The position numbers and the translations under genes are program-made. From Campylobacteraceae bacterium (lineage in GTDB: Bacteria > Campylobacterota > Campylobacteria > Campylobacterales > Sulfurovaceae), in the NCBI GenBank assembly GCA_027002665.1, contig JALWZK010000114.1, positions 1 to 6,872 of the forward strand: a stretch of 6,872 nucleotides of DNA. Direction: 5' to 3'. The notes beneath the pieces are model-generated. The model did not search any database. It worked only from the letters and a program-made list of their open reading frames with translations, and was not told the DNA's origin. Position 1 is the first letter of the stretch. The number at the start of each line of letters is the position of its first letter. Positions 1 to 4,317 of this stretch are shown piece after piece.

Positions 1-560
1 TTGGTTGGTATGGAGCAGTTATTTCAGCAGTTATATATATGATGTTATATGGGTTTATCCATACTGAAGCTATTATTGATGTTGTTGATGGGATATATGC
101 AAACTATTGTGGCAAAGATAGCTATAAGATAGTTAAAGAGCCTACAGTTGGAGCTATGGGGGTGCTTTATGGTTTTGGATTTGTGATTATAAAAATCTCT
201 ACTATGGTATATATGTTTGAGCATAATCTATTAAGGGAGTTTATAGCCACAGTTATAATCAGCAGACTATCCCTAATAGTGCTTATAGATACATTAGATT
301 TTAAATCATCTTTTATTACAACGCTAAAAAATTCAATTACTCCAATATATCTAATAGGCTCCTTTGTTATCTCTATGATAATTGGAACTCTCTTGACTCC
401 ATTTTTTATAATTATGGTTGTATTTGGATTTATACTATCGTTTATAATCTCCATCTATATAAGTAAGAGGTTGGGATTTATAAATGGAGATGTATTGGGA
501 GCTACACTTGAGGGGATTGAGATTTTACTTCTCTTTCTTATTGTTGTTTTTATGCTATAA
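1..560 (+). CDS. cobS: Cobalamin synthase CobS (adenosylcobinamide-GDP ribazoletransferase), 3' part, 5' end cut by window
   Basis: The reading frame is open from base 3 to the TAA at 558-560 (about 185 residues), and the true start lies before the window. CobS is an inner-membrane enzyme that joins alpha-ribazole (phosphate) to adenosylcobinamide-GDP in the final assembly of cobalamin. Near the left edge the protein reads HTEAIIDVVDG, which aligns with the CobS motif H-x-D-G-x-x-D-x-x-D-G. KEPTVGAMG follows, matching the usual K-(D/E)-x-x-x-G-x-x-G segment. The C-terminus has the family signature GFINGDVLGATLEGIE, usually G-x-T-G-D-x-L-G-A-x-x-E. Between these are several long hydrophobic segments, as expected for a polytopic membrane protein. 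The usual Asp-Gly after the His is Glu-Ala here, a mild divergence. The ATG at 39 is internal to the family alignment and not a credible start. The next gene begins 19 nt downstream, suggesting an operon. Family assignment rests on recalled motifs, not an alignment. Confidence 0.82.
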   Translation, partial: GWYGAVISAVIYMMLYGFIHTEAIIDVVDGIYANYCGKDSYKIVKEPTVGAMGVLYGFGFVIIKISTMVYMFEHNLLREFIATVIISRLSLIVLIDTLDFKSSFITTLKNSITPIYLIGSFVISMIIGTLLTPFFIIMVVFGFILSFIISIYISKRLGFINGDVLGATLEGIEILLLFLIVVFML

Positions 561-566
561 TTTCCC

Positions 567-573
567 AAAAAGG
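567..573 (+). promoter_or_regulatory. Ribosome binding site that decides the start at 580
   Basis: AAAAAGG lies 6 nt before the ATG at 580. The same frame is open further upstream, with an ATG at 484 inside cobS. That longer version would overlap cobS by 77 bases and add 32 residues that merely mirror cobS in another frame. The site supports the shorter start. Confidence 0.6.
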
Positions 574-579
574 TATCTA

Positions 580-1011
580 ATGGGTTATGTCTCTTGGTTT
601 AACTCTCATGGAAAGAAACATAGAGAGATTATAGATAGACTTAAAGATTTAAGTGATGATGAGGTTATAGACTATTTTAGATTTGAAAATATGGTAAAAA
701 ATGAGCCAGATTTCTGTCCTCTATATGCTAAGGGTAAAAAGTGTCATGATATTGAAGATTTAAACTGTTATCTATGTGCATGTCCAAATTTTAGATTTAA
801 TGATAATGGATTAGATAAAATAGAGGATAGAACTCTCTATAGTGTATGCTCTATTAAATCCAAAGATGGGAAGCAGTTTATAAGTAGTAGTGCCATTCAT
901 CAAGACTGCTCAAACTGCACTATACCTCATCATAGGAGCTATATTAAAAATAACTTCTCAAGAGATTGGTTCTATATTATGAGAAAAGTTAAATATAATT
1001 TGAAAGGTTAA
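580..1011 (+). CDS. Cysteine/histidine-rich small-domain protein, putative metal-binding, possible cobalamin-pathway partner
   Basis: This 143-residue protein carries a dense set of Cys and His: C46, C55, H56, C63, C66, C68, C90, H107, C110, C113, H117 and H118. The spacing CPLYAKGKKCH, then LNCYLCACP, then DCSNCTIPHH resembles the 'cysteine-rich small domain' family (Pfam PF04071 as I recall it), a probable metal-binding module. I recall that module being found near or fused to cobalamin-biosynthesis genes in some bacteria and archaea. The short N-terminal part (1-40) is charged and helical-looking; there is no signal peptide or membrane segment, so it is probably cytoplasmic. The start at 580 is preferred over the in-frame ATG at 484 because of the AAAAAGG site and because it avoids overlap with cobS. 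The gene begins 19 nt after cobS and ends 2 nt before the next gene, so co-expression is likely. Metal binding is inferred from residues; the ligand (Zn or Fe-S) and the actual function are unknown. Confidence 0.75.
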   Translation: MGYVSWFNSHGKKHREIIDRLKDLSDDEVIDYFRFENMVKNEPDFCPLYAKGKKCHDIEDLNCYLCACPNFRFNDNGLDKIEDRTLYSVCSIKSKDGKQFISSSAIHQDCSNCTIPHHRSYIKNNFSRDWFYIMRKVKYNLKG

Positions 1012-1013
1012 AT

Positions 1014-1709
1014 ATGAAAAAGATACTATTAATATTAATTTTTACACTTCTTGCTATCTCCAATGATGGTTTTCCAGAAAGGATAGAAACTTCAATTCAA
1101 TCTATAGACAAAAATGGAGTGGTAACCTTAAGTGGGAATATTCCAAAAGGTAGAAGTGGAATTGTAATTCACAATTACGGTAAGGGTCTATCAGCAATTA
1201 CACATAGTGTAGTAACTATAAGTGGCAATAGGGCTACTGTAACAAAATATAACTTCTTAAAAGATACAAATATGCCAATGATAGAGACCCCTGTAAAGGT
1301 TGGAGATAGAGTTATCTTAGGAAATCTATATAGTAATGTGCTATTAATTGCACCAGATGAGCAGAGTTATAGTAAGATAACCCAAGCTTTTAATAAACTC
1401 TGGATACACCCCGATATCTATGCCTATTATCTTATTAAAAACGATGAGAATAGAGTAACACTTAAAAATCTCAAGGGGTTTGCCATTGAAAATGAGGTTG
1501 GATTAGTAGCCATTGTAGCAAGAGATGGACTTAGGATACTTGACCCATTGAGTGGTCACTATTTAAGAAAATTACCAATAAATATAAAGATAACTAAAAC
1601 ACAATCCCCATTCTATGCTCGATTTGAGCAGATAGATACAGATATTTTCAGTATCTCTAATAGGAAGGAGTTTCCAGAATACTATAAAGGGGTGGATAGA
1701 ATAAGATGA
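1014..1709 (+). CDS. Secreted PgbA N-terminal-domain protein (Campylobacterota family, function unknown)
   Basis: This 231-residue protein has a signal peptide: MKK, then a hydrophobic run to about residue 15, with cleavage probably near residues 15-19, so it should be exported. The body is beta-rich and resembles the N-terminal domain of Helicobacter pylori PgbA (plasminogen-binding protein; Pfam PGBA_N as I recall). It contains GRSGIVIHNYGKG (46-58), VKVGDRVILGNLYSNVLLIAPD (95-115, paraphrased), HPDIYAYYL (132-140) and DGLRILDPLSGHYL (171-184). H. pylori PgbA is roughly twice as long and has a Lys-rich tail with a C-terminal Lys that binds plasminogen. Here that tail is absent and the protein ends in Arg, so plasminogen binding should not be inferred. 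GAAAGG at 1002-1007 lies 6 nt before the ATG. The TGA overlaps the glcD start (ATGA), which implies translational coupling with the oxidase, the same order as HP0508-HP0509 from memory. The conserved pairing hints at a housekeeping envelope role. Confidence 0.75.
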   Translation: MKKILLILIFTLLAISNDGFPERIETSIQSIDKNGVVTLSGNIPKGRSGIVIHNYGKGLSAITHSVVTISGNRATVTKYNFLKDTNMPMIETPVKVGDRVILGNLYSNVLLIAPDEQSYSKITQAFNKLWIHPDIYAYYLIKNDENRVTLKNLKGFAIENEVGLVAIVARDGLRILDPLSGHYLRKLPINIKITKTQSPFYARFEQIDTDIFSISNRKEFPEYYKGVDRIR

Positions 1710-3082
1710 TAGATAGAAAACATATAAGAGAGTTTATAAAGATTGTGGGTAGAGAGAATATATATGATGATAAAGCCCACATGATAGCATATAGTTATGA
1801 TGCCACAAGAACCAAATTTGAGCCGGATGCTGTTATTTTTCCCCGACATGAGCAAGATGTGAGTGATATTTTAAGATATTGCAATAGACATAAGATAGTA
1901 GTCACTCCAAGGGGTGCAGGAAGTGGATTTACAGGTGGAGCTTTACCTGCTAAGGGTGGAATTGTCTTAGCTATGGAAAAACATATGAATAGGATATTAG
2001 AGATAGATACTCAAAATATGGTAGCTGTTGTTCAACCTGCTGTGATTAATATGGATTTACAGAGAGCCGTAGAGAAGGTTGGACTATTCTATCCACCTGA
2101 TCCGGCAAGTGAGGAGTATTCAACACTTGGTGGGAATGTAAGTGAGAATGCTGGTGGTATGAGAGCCACTAAGTATGGACTTACAAAAGATTTCGTTATG
2201 GCACTAAGAGCAGTTAGAGCAAATGGAGATATTATTCGAGCAGGAAAGCGAACCATTAAAGATGTGGCAGGATATAATATTGCAGGTATTCTAATAGCAA
2301 GTGAGGGAACTCTCGGAGTTATAACTGAAATTACTCTAAAGCTTCTCCCAAAGCCAAAATATAAACAGACCTATATGGGGATATTTCCCGATGTCAATAG
2401 TGCTATGAGTGCTGTATTTAAATCTCTCTCAACTGGAGCCAATCCCGTAGCAATGGAGTTTCTGGATAGGTTAGTAATAGAAGCACTTATTGAGAAATTT
2501 GGTGTTCAACTTCCAAAAGATGCGGGTGGAGTCTTAGTTGGAGATGTTGATGGAAATGTTCCCGAAGAGATAGAGTTTCAACTCAATACTCTAAGGGACT
2601 CCTTTATAGAGAATGGAGCTAAGGAGTTTATTGTAGCAAAAGATGAAGAGGAGGCTAAAAAATTATGGTTTGCAAGAAAAAATGCCTCTCAATCCATTAC
2701 AATATATGGAAATAAGAAACTGAATGAGGATATATCTGTTCCTCGCTCTATGTTGCCTGAAGCGTTAGATAAGATTTATGCTATTGGAGATAGATATGGA
2801 TTTAAAATACCATGCTTTGGACACTCTGGAGATGGAAATATACATGTAAATGTAATGATAGATAAGTCTCAAATAGATGAGGGGCATAAGTGTATTGAGG
2901 AGATTTTTAAATTGGTTGTAGAGATGGGTGGAACTCTGAGTGGAGAGCATGGTATTGGAATAAGTAAAGCTCCATTTATGGATATTGCGTTTACTAAGGA
3001 GGAGTTACAACTCTTTAGAGATATAAAGAGGGCATTTGATAAAAACAATATCTTAAATCCTGCAAAGATGGGGCTTTCTTAG
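1706..3082 (+). CDS. glcD: FAD-linked oxidase, GlcD / D-lactate dehydrogenase type
   Basis: This 458-residue flavoprotein, of normal length for the family, oxidises a D-2-hydroxyacid (glycolate, D-lactate or a relative) to the 2-oxoacid with FAD. The N-terminal PCMH-type FAD domain (about 35-215) contains PRGAGSGFTGGA (68-79), PPDPAS (130-135), STLGGNVSENAGG (139-151) and DVAGYNIAGILIASEGTLG (186-204). The C-terminal substrate/cap domain (about 216-458) contains GHSGDGNIH (372-380) and SGEHGIG (412-418). Their His and Glu residues (H373, H380, E414, H415) correspond to the metal and catalytic ligands known in D-2-hydroxyglutarate and D-lactate dehydrogenases of this family. It ends with the usual NPAKMG. 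No cysteine-rich Fe-S extension is present, so it would need separate partners such as GlcE/GlcF, and none are in the window. The ATG overlaps the stop of the PgbA-like gene by 4 nt, with G-rich sequence at 1689-1695 upstream. It is the last gene of the + strand unit. Exact substrate cannot be read from the sequence. Confidence 0.88.
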   Translation: MIDRKHIREFIKIVGRENIYDDKAHMIAYSYDATRTKFEPDAVIFPRHEQDVSDILRYCNRHKIVVTPRGAGSGFTGGALPAKGGIVLAMEKHMNRILEIDTQNMVAVVQPAVINMDLQRAVEKVGLFYPPDPASEEYSTLGGNVSENAGGMRATKYGLTKDFVMALRAVRANGDIIRAGKRTIKDVAGYNIAGILIASEGTLGVITEITLKLLPKPKYKQTYMGIFPDVNSAMSAVFKSLSTGANPVAMEFLDRLVIEALIEKFGVQLPKDAGGVLVGDVDGNVPEEIEFQLNTLRDSFIENGAKEFIVAKDEEEAKKLWFARKNASQSITIYGNKKLNEDISVPRSMLPEALDKIYAIGDRYGFKIPCFGHSGDGNIHVNVMIDKSQIDEGHKCIEEIFKLVVEMGGTLSGEHGIGISKAPFMDIAFTKEELQLFRDIKRAFDKNNILNPAKMGLS

Positions 3083-3083
3083 A

Positions 3084-3117
3084 GATAGAAAGATTAAAAA
3101 AGTTAATCTTTTCTATC
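3084..3117. terminator. Imperfect hairpin between convergent genes, possible bidirectional terminator
   Basis: GATAGAAAGATTAA (3084-3097) pairs with TTAATCTTTTCTATC (3103-3117) with one bulged T and a 5-base loop (AAAAG). It starts two bases after the glcD stop, and its right arm contains the pgk stop codon and the last few pgk codons. Neither strand has a long T-run directly after the stem, and the stem is AT-rich, so it is a weak intrinsic terminator at best. Its position between convergent genes favours a role in ending transcription from both sides. Confidence 0.5.
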
Positions 3118-4314
3118 AAGTCCCTCAAATCCGGGTAAAACTTTCCCCTCTAAGATTTTTAGACTTGCCCCTCCTCCTGTGGAGATGTAACTAAAGTTTT
3201 CTCTCTCTCCAGCTCTCTCAACAGCGTCGGCAGTATCTCCACCACCAACTATTGTATAGGCGTAACTATCGACAATGGCAGTAGCCAATCTATTTGTTCC
3301 CCTTGAAAATCTATTAACCTCATAAATTCCCATAGGTCCATTCCATATAATAGTATTTGAGAGATGGACAGCTTCAGAGAAGAGTTTAAGGGTAGCAGGT
3401 CCAATATCGACAGCACTAAAGTTATCTTCAATATCTTGAATTGGTAATACTCTTACATCTGTAGGATTTTCTATAGAGTTGGTAGTAACTGCATCAAATG
3501 GGAGATATAGATTTACTTTATGTTTTTTTAAATCTTCTATAACTTTCTTAGCTACACCGATATAATCTTTTTCATAAAATGATGATTTCATATCATATCC
3601 TAACGCCTCTAAGAAGGTATTACTCATAGCTCCCCCAACAATTAGCTTATCTATCTTCGGTATAATCTCACTCAGAAGAGTAATTTTAGATGATATTTTA
3701 GCCCCACCGAGAACGAGAGCTATTGGTGGAGTTGGATTCTCCAACGCTTTACTGAATGCCTCTATCTCTTTTATCATTAAGAAACCGGCAACTTTTGTCT
3801 TTACAAACTTAGTTATTCCATAGGTTGAAGCGTGTCTCCTATGGGCAGTTCCAAAGGCATCATTTACATAGACATCACAAATTGAGGCTAACTTTCTGGA
3901 TAACTCTTCGCTATTCTTCTCTTCACCCTCATAGAAACGGATATTTTCAAGTAGAAATACCCTCTCTAAGGAGCAGGTTGCTATCTCATCTTTGGACTCC
4001 TCAAAATTCTCTACAAACTCAACTTTTCTATGTAGAAGTCTCTCCAATCTCTTCTGAATCGGCTTTAAGCTATATTTTTTACTGTATCTACCTTTTGGTC
4101 TCCCGAGATGTGTAACGAGAGTAATAGAACAGGCGTTATTATCTATACAGTAGTTAATTGTAGGCAGAGCCATCTTTATTCTTCTATCATCAGAGATATT
4201 TTGATGTTCGTCCATAGGGACATTGAAATCTACTCTAATAAGCACTCTCTTACCTGCAATATCTACATCTTTAACGCTTTTGACACCTGCCATATATTTA
4301 ATATTACTTATCAA
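3103..4314 (-). CDS. pgk: Phosphoglycerate kinase
   Basis: Phosphoglycerate kinase interconverts 1,3-bisphosphoglycerate + ADP and 3-phosphoglycerate + ATP in glycolysis and gluconeogenesis, in the cytoplasm. The 403-residue protein has all the expected motifs. In the N-domain these are RVDFNVP (27-33), HLGRPKG (69-75), ENIRF (123-127) and NDAFGTAHR (151-159). In the nucleotide-binding C-domain they are GGAKISSKI (203-211), WNGPMGIYE (324-332), GGGDTA (357-362) and STGGGA (378-383). No key residue looks lost, so it should be active. Start choice: a strong AAAGGAG lies 6 nt before a TTG at 4314, while the first ATG, at 4293, has no good site and would give a 396-residue protein with the commoner N-terminus. 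I favour the TTG, but the choice is not certain. It follows the stop of the nucleotide-sugar fusion gene by only 3 nt, so the two are almost surely co-transcribed and translationally coupled. The usual neighbours gap and tpiA are not in this window. Confidence 0.96.
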   Translation of the reverse strand: MISNIKYMAGVKSVKDVDIAGKRVLIRVDFNVPMDEHQNISDDRRIKMALPTINYCIDNNACSITLVTHLGRPKGRYSKKYSLKPIQKRLERLLHRKVEFVENFEESKDEIATCSLERVFLLENIRFYEGEEKNSEELSRKLASICDVYVNDAFGTAHRRHASTYGITKFVKTKVAGFLMIKEIEAFSKALENPTPPIALVLGGAKISSKITLLSEIIPKIDKLIVGGAMSNTFLEALGYDMKSSFYEKDYIGVAKKVIEDLKKHKVNLYLPFDAVTTNSIENPTDVRVLPIQDIEDNFSAVDIGPATLKLFSEAVHLSNTIIWNGPMGIYEVNRFSRGTNRLATAIVDSYAYTIVGGGDTADAVERAGERENFSYISTGGGASLKILEGKVLPGFEGLDRKD

Positions 4315-4317
4315 ACT

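Noticed and set aside
167..454. Open - strand frame inside cobS
   Set aside because: It is antisense to a hydrophobic membrane-protein gene with clear CobS signatures, so it is not a separate gene.
484..579. Longer N-terminus for the Cys-rich protein starting at the ATG at 484
   Set aside because: It would lie mostly inside cobS in another frame, and a clear ribosome binding site precedes the ATG at 580.
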